Notes: generated by a model not told the origin, from the sequence alone. Shown: positions 17,829-26,819, counted from the first letter of the stretch. The stretch is DNA of 64,000 nucleotides from Cytobacillus firmus (GCF_023657595.1 NZ_CP098323.1:2070001-2134000), one strand, 5' to 3'. Numbers and translations are program-made.

Positions 17829-18428
17829 ATGTTAACAAGAAAAAAATTCGCCATTTGGTTTGTTTCCCTGGCTGCAGCGTTAACTTTAACTGCATGCGGC
17901 GGAAATGACGGGAATACTGGAGAGGAAAGTGCCAGCAAGGAAGAGAATACAACGAATAATGAAAGCAGCGGCCATTCAGGAGGCCATTCAGACATGGATC
18001 ATTCCGGCTCCGGAGAAGTTCCTGAAGGAATAAAGGAAGCTGAAAACCCTAAATATGAAGTTGGAAGCAAAGCCTTTATAACAGAAGGACATATGGAGGG
18101 AATGGAGGGAGCGGAAGCAACCATTGCAGGTGCATATAATACAATCGTATATACGGTCTCTTATACACCAACCACTGGCGGTAAAAAAGTTGAAAACCAT
18201 AAATGGGTAGTTCACGAGGAGATTGCTGATGCAGGTGAGGAGCCATTTAAAGAAGGCGACGAGGTAACATTAAACGCAAGCCACATGAAGGGAATGGAAG
18301 GAGCAACTGCCGAAATCGATTCTGTGAAGGAAACAACTGTCTATATGGTTGACTTTACTACAGCTGACGGGCAGGAAGTAAAAAATCACATGTGGGTAAC
18401 AGAAAACGAGCTTTCTCCTGCTGAATAA
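17829..18428 (+). CDS. ydhK: YdhK-like lipoprotein with two DUF1541 repeats
   Basis: 199 residues. A lipoprotein signal (FVSLAAALTLTACGG) puts the mature N-terminal Cys near residue 24. A Ser/Asn/Glu linker and a His-rich segment (GHSGGHSDMDHSGSG) follow, then two DUF1541 repeats of about 55 residues each: FITEGHMEGMEGAEATIAGA...NHKWVVHEE and LNASHMKGMEGATAEIDSV...NHMWVTENE. The Met/His residues suggest metal, perhaps copper, binding outside the cell; that is inference, strengthened by the Cys-rich neighbour. Start is ATG 17829, eight bases after AAAAGGAGG. Confidence 0.87.
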   Translation: MLTRKKFAIWFVSLAAALTLTACGGNDGNTGEESASKEENTTNNESSGHSGGHSDMDHSGSGEVPEGIKEAENPKYEVGSKAFITEGHMEGMEGAEATIAGAYNTIVYTVSYTPTTGGKKVENHKWVVHEEIADAGEEPFKEGDEVTLNASHMKGMEGATAEIDSVKETTVYMVDFTTADGQEVKNHMWVTENELSPAE

Positions 18429-18436
18429 TATAGAAA

Positions 18437-18473
18437 GTTAAAGAGCTTATCAGCAGAAGATAAGCTCTTTAAC
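18437..18473. terminator. Bidirectional terminator overlapping a stop codon
   Basis: A perfect 15-bp inverted repeat, GTTAAAGAGCTTATC and complement, loop AGCAGAA. It contains the stop codon of the convergent TVP38 gene. Confidence 0.85.
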
Positions 18474-19029
18474 TTAATTTATACTTTTTATATGAATAGT
18501 AAACTAAAAAGAAGAACGCAACTAAAAGAAGAAAGGCTATTTGCAGCTCCCTTTCAAATTTTAGTATATGTGAAACCGCAAAGGCTTCCATGAACAAAGC
18601 AGGTATTTTACCGATCGTGCTGGCAATGCCAAAGGGCAGAAGCATCATTTTGCTGTATGCAGCTGCCAGTGTGACTGCACCTGATGGGACAAAAGGCAAG
18701 ACCCTCAGCAAAACAACCATGAAAAACGCATCTGTACCTTCCGCACTCTGAAGCTTTGAAAAAAATTTGTTATTCTTTAGCTGAGGAAAAGAGGAGGTAA
18801 GCTTGGTGATCCCTTTGCGATAAAGTATAAAACTTATAATTGCTCCGGCTGCTTCTCCGATGATCAAAAGGACTAGACCCACTTTTAAATCAAAAGCGGC
18901 AACTGTTCCAGCCGTAATAAAGGCACTTGGGAGGAATCCCGTTATCGCTGCAGCAATGTTCATGAAGATACTAAATAAAGCCGCCAATATCGGTTCATCT
19001 GAAAGCGATTCGATGATATCAGAAAACAT
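18469..19029 (-). CDS. TVP38/TMEM64 (VTT/DedA-like) membrane protein
   Basis: 186 residues with about five hydrophobic segments. The motifs ITGFLPSAFITAGTVAAFDLKVGLVLLIIGEAAGAIISFILYRKG and VVLLRVLPFVPSGAVTLAAAYSKM are the VTT-domain pattern (proline-containing re-entrant helices, R-x-x-P-x-x-P). Such proteins act as lipid scramblases or transporters in the membrane. It is the last gene of a kinase-regulator-membrane protein operon, three bases after the response regulator, so the pair probably controls or senses the same envelope condition. Confidence 0.85.
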   Translation of the reverse strand: MFSDIIESLSDEPILAALFSIFMNIAAAITGFLPSAFITAGTVAAFDLKVGLVLLIIGEAAGAIISFILYRKGITKLTSSFPQLKNNKFFSKLQSAEGTDAFFMVVLLRVLPFVPSGAVTLAAAYSKMMLLPFGIASTIGKIPALFMEAFAVSHILKFERELQIAFLLLVAFFFLVYYSYKKYKLS

Positions 19030-19032
19030 CTA

Positions 19033-19710
19033 TTAATCCTTTCCGGCCCATTTATAGCCTAAACCCCAGACAGTCGTCAGATACTCATCTGCAGGAAACC
19101 CGGCTTTCCTTAATTTTTCACGTAAATTTCTTACATGCGAATCAATGGTGCGATCTTCGATTGACACCCCATAACCCCAAACAGAGCCTATTAAATGCTC
19201 ACGTGAGAAAACTCTGTTCAAGTTTGAGAGAAAAAGGCTTAACATTGAAAACTCTTTTGGGGTTAACAGAATTTCCTTATTTTTATAGGAAAGCTCAAAA
19301 GAATCTTCTTTAAGTTCCAGCCCTTTAAAGGTTTTGGTTTTTCCATCTTTTTTGCTTCTTCTCAAAACCGCTTCAATCCTTGCAGATAATTCCTCTTCAT
19401 CGAACGGCTTCAGAATATAATCATCTGCTCCAATGTTCAATCCTTTTACAATGTCAGGCTTTTCGCTTTTGGCAGTGAGCATGATGATAGGAATATCCCA
19501 ATATTTTTTAATTTCCTTGCATACACTCCATCCATCCATATCAGGCATCATGACATCTAAAAGGACCAGATCTGCAGAATGGGTTTCCAAGTAAAGCAAG
19601 GCATCTGAACCTGAAGTCAATTTTATGTAATTGTAGCCGCGGGGCGCTAAGTATAGAGAAATTAGATCAAGCATTCTAGTTTCATCGTCAACCAAAAGTA
19701 TTGTTTTCAT
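19033..19710 (-). CDS. OmpR/PhoB-type response regulator
   Basis: 225 residues. Receiver domain 1-115: acidic pocket DDE (7-9), phospho-acceptor Asp in LVLLDVMMPDMDGW, Thr in MLTAK, Lys in LKPFD. A winged-helix DNA-binding domain follows (ELLTPKEFSMLSLFLSN, RTIDSHVRNLREKL, VWGLGYKW). ATG overlaps the stop of the kinase gene (ATGA), with GGAAAG inside the kinase end as ribosome site. Confidence 0.93.
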   Translation of the reverse strand: MKTILLVDDETRMLDLISLYLAPRGYNYIKLTSGSDALLYLETHSADLVLLDVMMPDMDGWSVCKEIKKYWDIPIIMLTAKSEKPDIVKGLNIGADDYILKPFDEEELSARIEAVLRRSKKDGKTKTFKGLELKEDSFELSYKNKEILLTPKEFSMLSLFLSNLNRVFSREHLIGSVWGYGVSIEDRTIDSHVRNLREKLRKAGFPADEYLTTVWGLGYKWAGKD

Positions 19711-21092
19711 CTTTCCGTTTCTCCCTTAAAAACAATTTCAAATTCTGTTCCGTCACCTTCTCTGCTGAAGACAGAAATAGTCCCTCCATGGGCATGGACA
19801 AGTTCTTTCACAATGGCGAGTCCAAGACCTGTGCCCCCAAGAGCTCTTGCACGTGATTTATCCACCCGGTAAAAACGATTAAAGATAAGTGGCAGGTCCT
19901 CTTCAGAGATTCCTCTTCCGGAATCATTTATTCTGATGATGACATGTTTTTTAGTCCTGCTTACCTCTACTGTTGTTTTATTTCCAGCTGAGGAATATTT
20001 AATCGCGTTATCCAGAAGATTAAATATGATTTGCTCCAGCCTTGATCCATCCGCAGAAAGGATGATTGATTCAGGGCAGCTGACAGATAGCTGCATGCCT
20101 TTTTCAGCGAATGCCGGAGAAAATTTTGTTTCAATTTTATTCATGAATTCGTTCAGGTCTATTGGTTTTTTTATAATATCAAAGGTATTTTTATCGATCT
20201 TAGCCAAATCGAAAAGATTTTTAACCATATCTGAAAGCCGGTTCGTTTCCTCCAGGATAATCGATAAATACTGATTTCTCTCTTCCGGGCTCAGGTTCCG
20301 CTTCTGAACTATATCCGCATATCCTTTAATATAAGTAAGAGGAGTGCGAAGCTCGTGGGAAATGCTGGATAAAAATTCACTTCGTTCTTCTCTGAGATAA
20401 TTCAGGTCTCCTGCCAATAACTGGATGGACCTTGCTAAATCCCCAAGTTCATCGTCACCTGTTTTAGGTAGGGAAACTGAAAAATCACCGCTGCTTATTT
20501 GTGAGGTGGCTTCCTTCATTTTAATCAGCGGTTTCGCCAGAGCCTTTGATAAAAAGATAATGATCGTAATGGTAAAAATGACGGCAACGAACCCGGCGAT
20601 TAAAAATTGTTCATTTAAGCGTGAGATTAACGACTGAATCCAGGCTGTATCTTGAAACATATATACATGGCCAATCAGCACACCATTCTGTTCAATCGGG
20701 CTGACAGTTGAAATATAATCTTCTTCTTTCCAATTGTCACCGATGGTTTTGCCCTCCCTTTCAGAAGAAATAGCCGGCTTTTCTATGTACCTTTGGATCA
20801 AACTGCTATCAACAGAAGAACCAAGGATCTCCTTGGCTGAATTTGTAATAACTACATCTGTAGTGGCTTCAGATTCCATCAGAGCTACATGGGAAATCGT
20901 ATTTTCATCAAAATGCTTTTCGAGTATAGAACGGTGTGAATTGCCGCGTGTCTGCAAGGCTATGAGCTCTTCTTCCACACGTGATTCAACAAGGGTACTA
21001 TGTAAAAAGAAGAACATAGTTGTTTCAAGGCCAAAAAGGATCAGAAGGAACAGCAGACCGAGCTTCACAGACAGTTTTTTCAAAGAACTCAC
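19707..21092 (-). CDS. Membrane sensor histidine kinase
   Basis: 461 residues. TM1 about 10-30, an extracellular sensor of about 130 residues, TM2 about 165-187, HAMP (about 188-240), dimerisation/phospho-acceptor domain with SISHELRTPLTYIKGYADIV, and HATPase with N box LLDNAIKYSS, G1 NDSGRGISEEDL and G2 ALGGTGLGLAIV. It phosphorylates the OmpR-type partner. GTG start at 21092 has no clear ribosome site; a TTG three codons in is possible. Signal unknown. First gene of a three-gene operon. Confidence 0.92.
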   Translation of the reverse strand: MSSLKKLSVKLGLLFLLILFGLETTMFFFLHSTLVESRVEEELIALQTRGNSHRSILEKHFDENTISHVALMESEATTDVVITNSAKEILGSSVDSSLIQRYIEKPAISSEREGKTIGDNWKEEDYISTVSPIEQNGVLIGHVYMFQDTAWIQSLISRLNEQFLIAGFVAVIFTITIIIFLSKALAKPLIKMKEATSQISSGDFSVSLPKTGDDELGDLARSIQLLAGDLNYLREERSEFLSSISHELRTPLTYIKGYADIVQKRNLSPEERNQYLSIILEETNRLSDMVKNLFDLAKIDKNTFDIIKKPIDLNEFMNKIETKFSPAFAEKGMQLSVSCPESIILSADGSRLEQIIFNLLDNAIKYSSAGNKTTVEVSRTKKHVIIRINDSGRGISEEDLPLIFNRFYRVDKSRARALGGTGLGLAIVKELVHAHGGTISVFSREGDGTEFEIVFKGETER

Positions 21093-21242
21093 TCATTTCA
21101 AATCAATTACTTCTATTATAGTCGAAATGTTTGAAGAAACGATGCAGAAGAGGTATATGTTTTAATAGGACTGTAGAAGGTAAAATAGAATAATGATTAA
21201 TACTAACGAAAAAAGTATACAGTCATACAGGAGGTTTTTTTA

Positions 21243-21476
21243 ATGAGCGAATGTAAATTGGATCATACTCCGGAAGATGTTCAAAAGAAATTTGAACAGC
21301 AGAGAGGTTTTCTCCCGGAAGATATGAACCCGCTGTTTCAGTCATTTTTCCAGCAGGAACATACACAGGATATTTTAAATGAGGTCTTCCATCTGCTGAA
21401 AAAATTTGATCTTGCTTCTGAAGAAGAACGAACAGAGCGTGTCAGCAGGCTTTACCTTGTACTAAAGAATGTATAA
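21243..21476 (+). CDS. Small soluble protein, function unknown
   Basis: 77 residues, acidic and predicted helical (DILNEVFHLLKKFDLASEEERTERVSRLYLVLKNV), with the start MSECKLDHTPEDVQKKFEQQ. A strong CAGGAGG site precedes the ATG by eight bases and a terminator follows, so it is very likely expressed alone. No family recognised. Confidence 0.75.
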   Translation: MSECKLDHTPEDVQKKFEQQRGFLPEDMNPLFQSFFQQEHTQDILNEVFHLLKKFDLASEEERTERVSRLYLVLKNV

Positions 21477-21481
21477 TATTG

Positions 21482-21515
21482 AATTGCCGCATATAAATCA
21501 GATGCGGCAATATTT
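21482..21515 (+). terminator. Rho-independent terminator
   Basis: ATTGCCGCAT and ATGCGGCAAT arms around ATAAATCAG, then ATTTATTTAT. Confidence 0.8.
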
Positions 21516-21615
21516 ATTTATCTTACAATTTTTTTGTAGCTATTAAAATTTTATTTTAACTATATTGTTTTTATGGTATTATGAAATTGAAGAGAAATAT
21601 AGAGTAGTATAATAT

Positions 21616-21629
21616 TGAAAGCGATTTCA
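21616..21629 (+). promoter_or_regulatory. CcpA-type cre site, serine dehydratase operon
   Basis: TGAAAGCGATTTCA matches the cre consensus TGNAARCGNWWNCA at every position. It lies just downstream of a TATAAT (-10) at 21608-21613, where CcpA would block transcription of the YheO-like regulator and sdaAB-sdaAA. Confidence 0.72.
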
Positions 21630-21647
21630 TAAAAGGAAGTGACGAAG

Positions 21648-22322
21648 TTGAAGGAATGCCATAGACCTGTATTTGATTTGGCGATCCGGACTGCTGATAT
21701 GCTTGTGCGAATGTTTGGTTCCCGCTGTGAAGTGGCCGTTCACGATTTCAGCGACTTAAAAAAATCGCTTATCCATATAGCAGGAGATATAACAGAAAGA
21801 AAGATCGGCTCACCCATCACCGACCTTGTATTAAAGGAATTAGCCAAACATAAAAACGAAGTTAATGATATTGCGAATTATAAAACTCAGTCAAAAAAAG
21901 GAAATGTTATGAAATCATCTACGATTTTTCTCCGGGATGATGAAAATAAAGTAATTGGCGCATTATGCCTTAATTATGATATTAGTCTGCTCATGCAATT
22001 CGGAGGAGAAATTGAACAATTTATCAGCTTTGATGAACATTCGTCTAAATCGGAAACCTTTTTTAATTCCGTTCAGGATGTTATTCACGAGATGGTAGAT
22101 CAGGTTCTTCAGGGCTTTAAGAAGGCACCTTCATTGATGACGCTTGAAGAAAAAGTCGAATGTGTACGCCAGCTTGAAGATAAAGGGACATTCCTCATTA
22201 AAGGGGCAACTGATTATGTCGCATCGGTTCTGGGGGTTTCGAAATTTACCATCTATAATTACCTGCAGAAAATCAGAACAATAAATGAGCTCCAGCCTGA
22301 AGCAGCCTTGGAGCATAAATAA
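21648..22322 (+). CDS. YheO-like PAS/HTH transcriptional regulator
   Basis: 224 residues. TTG 21648 lies eight bases after AAAAGGAAG; the GTG at 21639 overlaps that site. The N-terminal YheO-like PAS region (CEVAVHDFSDLKKSLIHIAGDITERKIGSPITDLVL) and IFLRDDENKVIGALCLNYD precede a C-terminal helix-turn-helix (KGATDYVASVLGVSKFTIYNYLQKIR). Relatives such as DauR control amino acid breakdown. It is 78 bases before sdaAB, with no terminator between, so it probably regulates L-serine deamination. Confidence 0.85.
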   Translation: MKECHRPVFDLAIRTADMLVRMFGSRCEVAVHDFSDLKKSLIHIAGDITERKIGSPITDLVLKELAKHKNEVNDIANYKTQSKKGNVMKSSTIFLRDDENKVIGALCLNYDISLLMQFGGEIEQFISFDEHSSKSETFFNSVQDVIHEMVDQVLQGFKKAPSLMTLEEKVECVRQLEDKGTFLIKGATDYVASVLGVSKFTIYNYLQKIRTINELQPEAALEHK

Positions 22323-22400
22323 GAGTAGTTATTAAAATAGATGCTGTTATCAATACAGCTGTATCCAATTATAGACCTTAACAGTAAAGGGGCATACAAA

Positions 22401-23063
22401 ATGAAATACAGATCAGCATTTGATATTATCGGCCCGGTTATGATCGGTCCTTCAAGCTCTCATACAGCAGGAGCTGCACGCATTGGACGTGTTGCCCGGA
22501 CTCTTTTTGGAAAACAGCCGTCCAAAGCAGAGATTTCCTTATATGGTTCTTTTGCAAAAACCTATAAAGGACATGGCACGGACGTGGCGATTGTTGGCGG
22601 TATCCTTGACTTTGATACCTTTGACGAGCGAATTCCTTCTGCCCTTCAATTAGCTGAAGAAGCTGAGATTGAAGTCATTTTTACAGTTGAAGATACTGTT
22701 ACAGACCATCCTAATACGGTAAGAGTGAAGCTAACTGAAGGTGATCGTGAAATTGAACTTGTAGGAATATCCATTGGCGGCGGAACTATTGAAATAACTG
22801 AACTGAATTCCTTTGAACTTAAATTATCCGGGGAGCATCCTGCCATTTTAGTTGTTCATAACGATCAGTTTGGTGTTATCTCCGCTGTAACGAATATTTT
22901 ATCCAAGCACCAGATCAACATCGGCCATATGGAAGTTTCGCGCAAGGAAAAAGGAAAAATGGCCATCATGGTTATTGAAGTGGATCAGAAGATCGACCAG
23001 GATGTGATGACGGAGCTTGAAGGGCTTCCAAATGTAACGCAAATAATCAGAATGGTTGACTAA
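22401..23063 (+). CDS. sdaAB: L-serine dehydratase, beta subunit (FeS type)
   Basis: 220 residues from ATG 22401 (AAAGGGG eight bases upstream; the longer frame from 22341 lacks a site). N-terminal substrate/catalytic-side domain with GPVMIGPSSSHTAGAARIGR, and a C-terminal ACT domain (about 148-220: AILVVHNDQFGVISAVTNILSKHQINIGHMEVSR) that normally binds serine allosterically. With the alpha subunit it forms the [4Fe-4S] enzyme converting L-serine to pyruvate and ammonia. 31 bases before sdaAA. Confidence 0.95.
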   Translation: MKYRSAFDIIGPVMIGPSSSHTAGAARIGRVARTLFGKQPSKAEISLYGSFAKTYKGHGTDVAIVGGILDFDTFDERIPSALQLAEEAEIEVIFTVEDTVTDHPNTVRVKLTEGDREIELVGISIGGGTIEITELNSFELKLSGEHPAILVVHNDQFGVISAVTNILSKHQINIGHMEVSRKEKGKMAIMVIEVDQKIDQDVMTELEGLPNVTQIIRMVD

Positions 23064-23094
23064 TAGTTAGCTGGTCATCAGGAGGGAAAGTCTA

Positions 23095-23973
23095 ATGTTA
23101 TTTAGAAATGTTGCTGAGCTTGTAGAGCTCGCTGAAAATAAAGGTGTAAAAATAGCTGAAATCATGATTCAGCAGGAGATAGAAGTAACGGGATTAACAC
23201 GTGATGAAATTATTGCCAAAATGGACCGCAACCTGACTGTCATGGAACAGGCAGTTGAGAGGGGACTCAAAGGGGTAACATCTGTTACAGGACTTACAGG
23301 CGGCGATGCAGTTCTTCTGCAAAAATACATTCAGAGCGGAAAGGCTTTATCAGGAAATATTTTATTGGATGCTGTCAGCAAAGCAGTCGCAACCAATGAA
23401 GTTAATGCAGCAATGGGTATAATCTGTGCCACACCGACAGCAGGTTCAGCGGGCGTGGTGCCGGGTACGTTGTTCGCTGTAAAAGAAGTCCTCAAACCCA
23501 CACGGATGGAAATGATCGAATTCCTGTTTACTTCCGCAGCTTTTGGCTTTGTTGTGGCAAACAATGCCTCCATTTCAGGTGCAGCTGGAGGATGTCAGGC
23601 TGAGGTGGGGTCTGCAAGCGGCATGGCGGCAGCTTCCATCGTAGAACTGGCAGGCGGAACACCAAAGCAGGCCGCCGAAGCGATGGCAATTACACTTAAG
23701 AATATGCTGGGCCTTGTATGTGATCCAGTTGCCGGACTAGTAGAAGTTCCATGTGTAAAGCGGAATGCCATGGGTGCATCCAATGCCATGACTGCGGCGG
23801 ATATGGCACTTGCCGGAATTACGAGCAGAATTCCATGTGATGAAGTCATTAATGCAATGTTCCTAATCGGACAATCCATGCCTTCAGCACTAAGGGAAAC
23901 AGCTGAGGGAGGACTCGCTGCTACGCCTACCGGCAGAAGACTGCAGGTAAAGATTTTTGGTAAAAAGCAGTAA
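23095..23973 (+). CDS. sdaAA: L-serine dehydratase, alpha subunit (FeS type)
   Basis: 292 residues. Cluster cysteines are seen in GIICATPTAGSAGVVPG, GAAGGCQAEVGSASGMAA and LVCDPVAGLVEVPC, the standard positions of the alpha subunit. SVTGLTGGDAV is also family-typical. CAGGAGGG precedes the ATG. Forms the enzyme with the upstream beta subunit; the YheO-like gene and cre site suggest control by amino acid and carbon status. Confidence 0.95.
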   Translation: MLFRNVAELVELAENKGVKIAEIMIQQEIEVTGLTRDEIIAKMDRNLTVMEQAVERGLKGVTSVTGLTGGDAVLLQKYIQSGKALSGNILLDAVSKAVATNEVNAAMGIICATPTAGSAGVVPGTLFAVKEVLKPTRMEMIEFLFTSAAFGFVVANNASISGAAGGCQAEVGSASGMAAASIVELAGGTPKQAAEAMAITLKNMLGLVCDPVAGLVEVPCVKRNAMGASNAMTAADMALAGITSRIPCDEVINAMFLIGQSMPSALRETAEGGLAATPTGRRLQVKIFGKKQ

Positions 23974-23990
23974 ATTTATTTTATGGCCTT

Positions 23991-24026
23991 TAAACACCAA
24001 TTCATTAGTGAATTGGTGTTTAAATT
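23991..24026 (+). terminator. Terminator of the serine dehydratase operon
   Basis: TAAACACCAATTCA-TTAG-TGAATTGGTGTTTA, a 14-bp perfect stem. Confidence 0.8.
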
Positions 24027-24084
24027 TGGAAGGAAAAAAGGTATGCTTATTTAGGGAAATTTTATAAAGGGGAGAAATAAGAGT

Positions 24085-25203
24085 TTGAAAGTTATAAGAT
24101 GGACTATTATTACTATTGTTATTGTGTTTATGCTTTTAATGGGCATAGCTGCTCCTGCTGCATTTATCGGGTTAGCAGTCTTTTTAATTGGTTTATATTT
24201 AAGTAACCAGCACCGTAAATATAAAATTAATTTTAAAAAATCGGGCTGGATTATGGCAGCAGGCTTCATTTTATCCATATTTTTAGCAACTGCAGATTCC
24301 GATGCAACCGAAACGGTAAATGAGCCTGAGAAGGAACAAATACAATCAGAAGAGAATGAAGCAGAGAAAAAAGCTGAAGACGAAAAGCTTGCCCAAGAGA
24401 AGGCTGAAGAAGAGGAAGCAAAAAAGCAAGCTGAGGAGCAAGAACGGCTAGAAGCAGAACAGGAAGAAAAACAGAAGCAGGAAGAGGAAGAAAAGCAAAA
24501 ACAGGAACAAGTACAAAGTCAGGCTGCGGAGAGCTTAGGCCTGGAATTAGTTACCGTTGGCAGAGTAGTAGACGGTGACACAATTGAAACTTCTGACGGC
24601 AGGAAAGTCCGCCTCATTGGAGTGAACACTCCCGAATCAACGACAAGAGTAGAAGAATACGGAAAAGAAGCAAGCCAATTCACCACATCTGAGCTGACTG
24701 GCAAGAAAATCTGGATGCAAAAGGATGTTTCAGACACAGATCGGTATGGCCGCCTGCTGAGAATTGTTTGGCTGGATATTCCGGCGGATGATATGGACGA
24801 AGGTGAAATACGTGAAAAAATGTTCAATGCCCATTTGGTACTGAATGGTTATGCGGAGCCATCCACCTACAATCCGGATGTGAAATATAGTGAATACTTT
24901 AGAGAATTTGGCAGGGAAGCAAGAGAAGCCAACAAAGGGTTATGGGCCCTGGGAGATGAAGGAACGACTAAAGGGGACCTGGATTCTAAAGCTGTGAGCG
25001 GTTCAAAAAGTAAAACCGGTAAAAGCGGGTCCAATGACAGCAGCGGTACAGCCGGCAATTCAACTTCTTCAGAAAGCGGTTCAGAGTCCTATCAAAACTG
25101 TACGGAGTTGAGAAAGGTATATCCAAATGGTGTGCCATCTACACACCCTGCATATGATTCAAAGCATGATAGAGATAAAGACAATTATGCTTGTGAACGA
25201 TAA
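24085..25203 (+). CDS. Membrane-anchored thermonuclease with excalibur domain
   Basis: 372 residues. Three hydrophobic segments near the N-terminus (about 7-27, 28-45, 56-74), a long Glu/Lys/Gln coiled coil (about 84-150), a staphylococcal-nuclease domain (about 157-290), a Gly/Ser linker and a C-terminal excalibur Ca-binding motif (YQNCTELRKVYPNGVP...DRDKDNYAC). SNase active-site residues are visible: Asp in VDGDTIE, Arg in KVRLIGVNTPE with the following Glu, and Arg in DRYGRLLR. Likely an extracellular, wall-close Ca-dependent DNase/RNase. TTG start after GGGGAGAAATAAGAG. Terminator at 25210-25235. Confidence 0.88.
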   Translation: MKVIRWTIITIVIVFMLLMGIAAPAAFIGLAVFLIGLYLSNQHRKYKINFKKSGWIMAAGFILSIFLATADSDATETVNEPEKEQIQSEENEAEKKAEDEKLAQEKAEEEEAKKQAEEQERLEAEQEEKQKQEEEEKQKQEQVQSQAAESLGLELVTVGRVVDGDTIETSDGRKVRLIGVNTPESTTRVEEYGKEASQFTTSELTGKKIWMQKDVSDTDRYGRLLRIVWLDIPADDMDEGEIREKMFNAHLVLNGYAEPSTYNPDVKYSEYFREFGREAREANKGLWALGDEGTTKGDLDSKAVSGSKSKTGKSGSNDSSGTAGNSTSSESGSESYQNCTELRKVYPNGVPSTHPAYDSKHDRDKDNYACER

Positions 25204-25209
25204 GAGAAG

Positions 25210-25242
25210 GGCTGGCTCAGGATGTAGAGCCAGCCTCTTTTA
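25210..25242 (+). terminator. Rho-independent terminator
   Basis: GGCTGGCTC and GAGCCAGCC, then TCTTTTAAT. Confidence 0.85.
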
Positions 25243-25272
25243 ATAGGCTGCAGTGTGAAAAATAAAAAATTA

Positions 25273-25294
25273 AGAGCACTGGCGCCAGTGCTCT
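25273..25294 (-). terminator. Palindromic terminator overlapping the stop of the small minus-strand gene
   Basis: AGAGCACTGGC and complement form a perfect 22-base palindrome; on the minus strand it is followed by TTAATTTTTTATTTTT. Confidence 0.75.
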
Positions 25295-25514
25295 ATGAGG
25301 TTCTTTTATGGTGGCCATTCAATTTAATAAGAGAGCCTCTTTTAATCCAGTAATGAAAGTTTTCTGCCGGAAAAACTCCGCGTCCATTTGATCTGTCCAT
25401 CTGAATGACAACGCTGTTCTGGGTCACCTCCAGAATTTTAAGAGTTTGGGAACGGTTAAGATTTGGCATGAAGGTACTTGTGATTTCAAATTGCATATCC
25501 TTATCCAGGTTCAA
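25293..25514 (-). CDS. Small conserved-looking protein, function unknown
   Basis: 73 residues from TTG 25514, eight bases after AGGAGG; the GTG at 25523 lies in that site. Predicted beta-rich: MQFEITSTFMPNLNRSQTLKILEVTQNSVVIQMDRSNGRGVFPAENFHYWIK (quoted here in parts by position 5-56), with no signal or membrane segment. No family recognised. Confidence 0.68.
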   Translation of the reverse strand: MNLDKDMQFEITSTFMPNLNRSQTLKILEVTQNSVVIQMDRSNGRGVFPAENFHYWIKRGSLIKLNGHHKRTS

Positions 25515-25699
25515 TGATGGCACCTCCTGATTGTTTTATTAAAATTATTATCCCCATACAACGTTTTTCTATCCAATTATTGGCCGGTATATTTTTGGTC
25601 CATACTCTGAGAACTTATAAGATAAATTAAACTTTTGAATATTTGCAATTAACGTTATAATTCACTTAGTACATGATTTTTCATAAGAAGGTGAAGTAT

Positions 25700-26650
25700 G
25701 TGAGAGAAAAGATTAAAGTTGGATTGATAGGGATGGGTGCCGTAGGGGAAAGAATACTCCGTCAATTTCGGCAGAATGAGGAGTTTGAGATTGCAGCACT
25801 TTGTGATCGAAATGCTGAACGACTAGATAAATTTAAAGCTGAGCTGCCGGATGCAACAATGCATACCAATTATTTGGATGTACTTCAGGATGAAACCATC
25901 AAGCTGATCTATTTAGGTGTTCCGCCAAAATTTCATCATACAATTGCAATGGATATTATAAAGAGCGGCAAGCATCTTCTTTGTGAGAAGCCTCTGGCCA
26001 ATTCCATTGAAGAGGCCAAGGAAATGTGTGAAGCTGCTGTGAATGCCGGGATCATACACGCAATGAATTTTCCCATGGCATATAGTCCTGCTTTTAAATT
26101 GTTTAAGGATAAGATACATAATGGTGAGCTGGGTAAGATTAAGAAAGTTGAACTGCACCTGCAGTTTAAGCAATGGCCGCGTGAATGGCAGCAGAACGAT
26201 TGGATATCAAGCAGGGAACATGGAGGCTTTATCAGGGAAGTAGCGCCCCATTTCATCCACATGATTCATGATACCTTCGGAGAATTGGACAATGTCCATT
26301 CTTTTGTTGAATTCCCTGAAGATGAACGATTATGTGAAACAAGCTTTTCGACATTTTTAACGCTGCCAGGCGGTATTCCGGTTGTGTTTAACGGAATAGC
26401 CGGAATCGGGCAGCAAGAACATCTGTCTTTTAAAGTTTTTGGTGATAAAGGAACTTTAGATATGCAGAACTGGAGTATTCTGGTTCAAACTACCACTGAA
26501 AAGAACGGAGAAATTATAAAGCTTGATGAGCCAGAAACCAGTCTTGCTGCAGAACTCCTCAAAGCAATAAGAGGAGATAAAGCATTTTTGGTATCCTTTA
26601 AAGAAGGCCACCAGGTGCAAAAGGTATTAGAAAGAATCCTATTGAATTGA
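25700..26650 (+). CDS. Gfo/Idh/MocA-family NAD(P)-dependent oxidoreductase
   Basis: 316 residues from GTG 25700 (AAGGTGAAGTAT upstream; the ATG at 25673 has no site). Rossmann motif VGLIGMGAVGERIL near the N-terminus, then LGVPPKFHHTIA and the catalytic-type LLCEKPLANS. The C-terminal half is the alpha/beta substrate domain with EVAPHFIHMIHD, placing a conserved His. The family acts on sugars, inositols and related alcohols; the substrate cannot be told. Alone between intergenic gaps, with a terminator after. Confidence 0.88.
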   Translation: MREKIKVGLIGMGAVGERILRQFRQNEEFEIAALCDRNAERLDKFKAELPDATMHTNYLDVLQDETIKLIYLGVPPKFHHTIAMDIIKSGKHLLCEKPLANSIEEAKEMCEAAVNAGIIHAMNFPMAYSPAFKLFKDKIHNGELGKIKKVELHLQFKQWPREWQQNDWISSREHGGFIREVAPHFIHMIHDTFGELDNVHSFVEFPEDERLCETSFSTFLTLPGGIPVVFNGIAGIGQQEHLSFKVFGDKGTLDMQNWSILVQTTTEKNGEIIKLDEPETSLAAELLKAIRGDKAFLVSFKEGHQVQKVLERILLN

Positions 26651-26652
26651 TC

Positions 26653-26678
26653 AGAGGCACATTTGTGTCTCTTTTTTC
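26653..26678 (+). terminator. Rho-independent terminator
   Basis: AGAGGCAC-ATTT-GTGTCTCT followed by TTTTTT. Confidence 0.8.
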
Positions 26679-26738
26679 ACTTATAAGCCAACAGTCATTA
26701 TCAAGAAACAATGCTCGAAAAAAACAGGTGTCTTAATG

Positions 26739-26782
26739 TATAATAATTTAGTGAGAGTTCTTCAGAAAACTGAAGACTCTAT
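26739..26782 (+). promoter_or_regulatory. Promoter -10 and leader hairpin of yeeI
   Basis: TATAAT at 26739-26744 is a perfect -10. A leader hairpin follows: AGAGTTCTTCAG (26754-26765), loop AAAA, CTGAAGACTCT to 26780, with one bulged T. A good -35 was not seen. Confidence 0.45.
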
Positions 26783-26819
26783 AACTTATTTGATCCAAAG
26801 TTGAAAGAGAGTGGGACAT

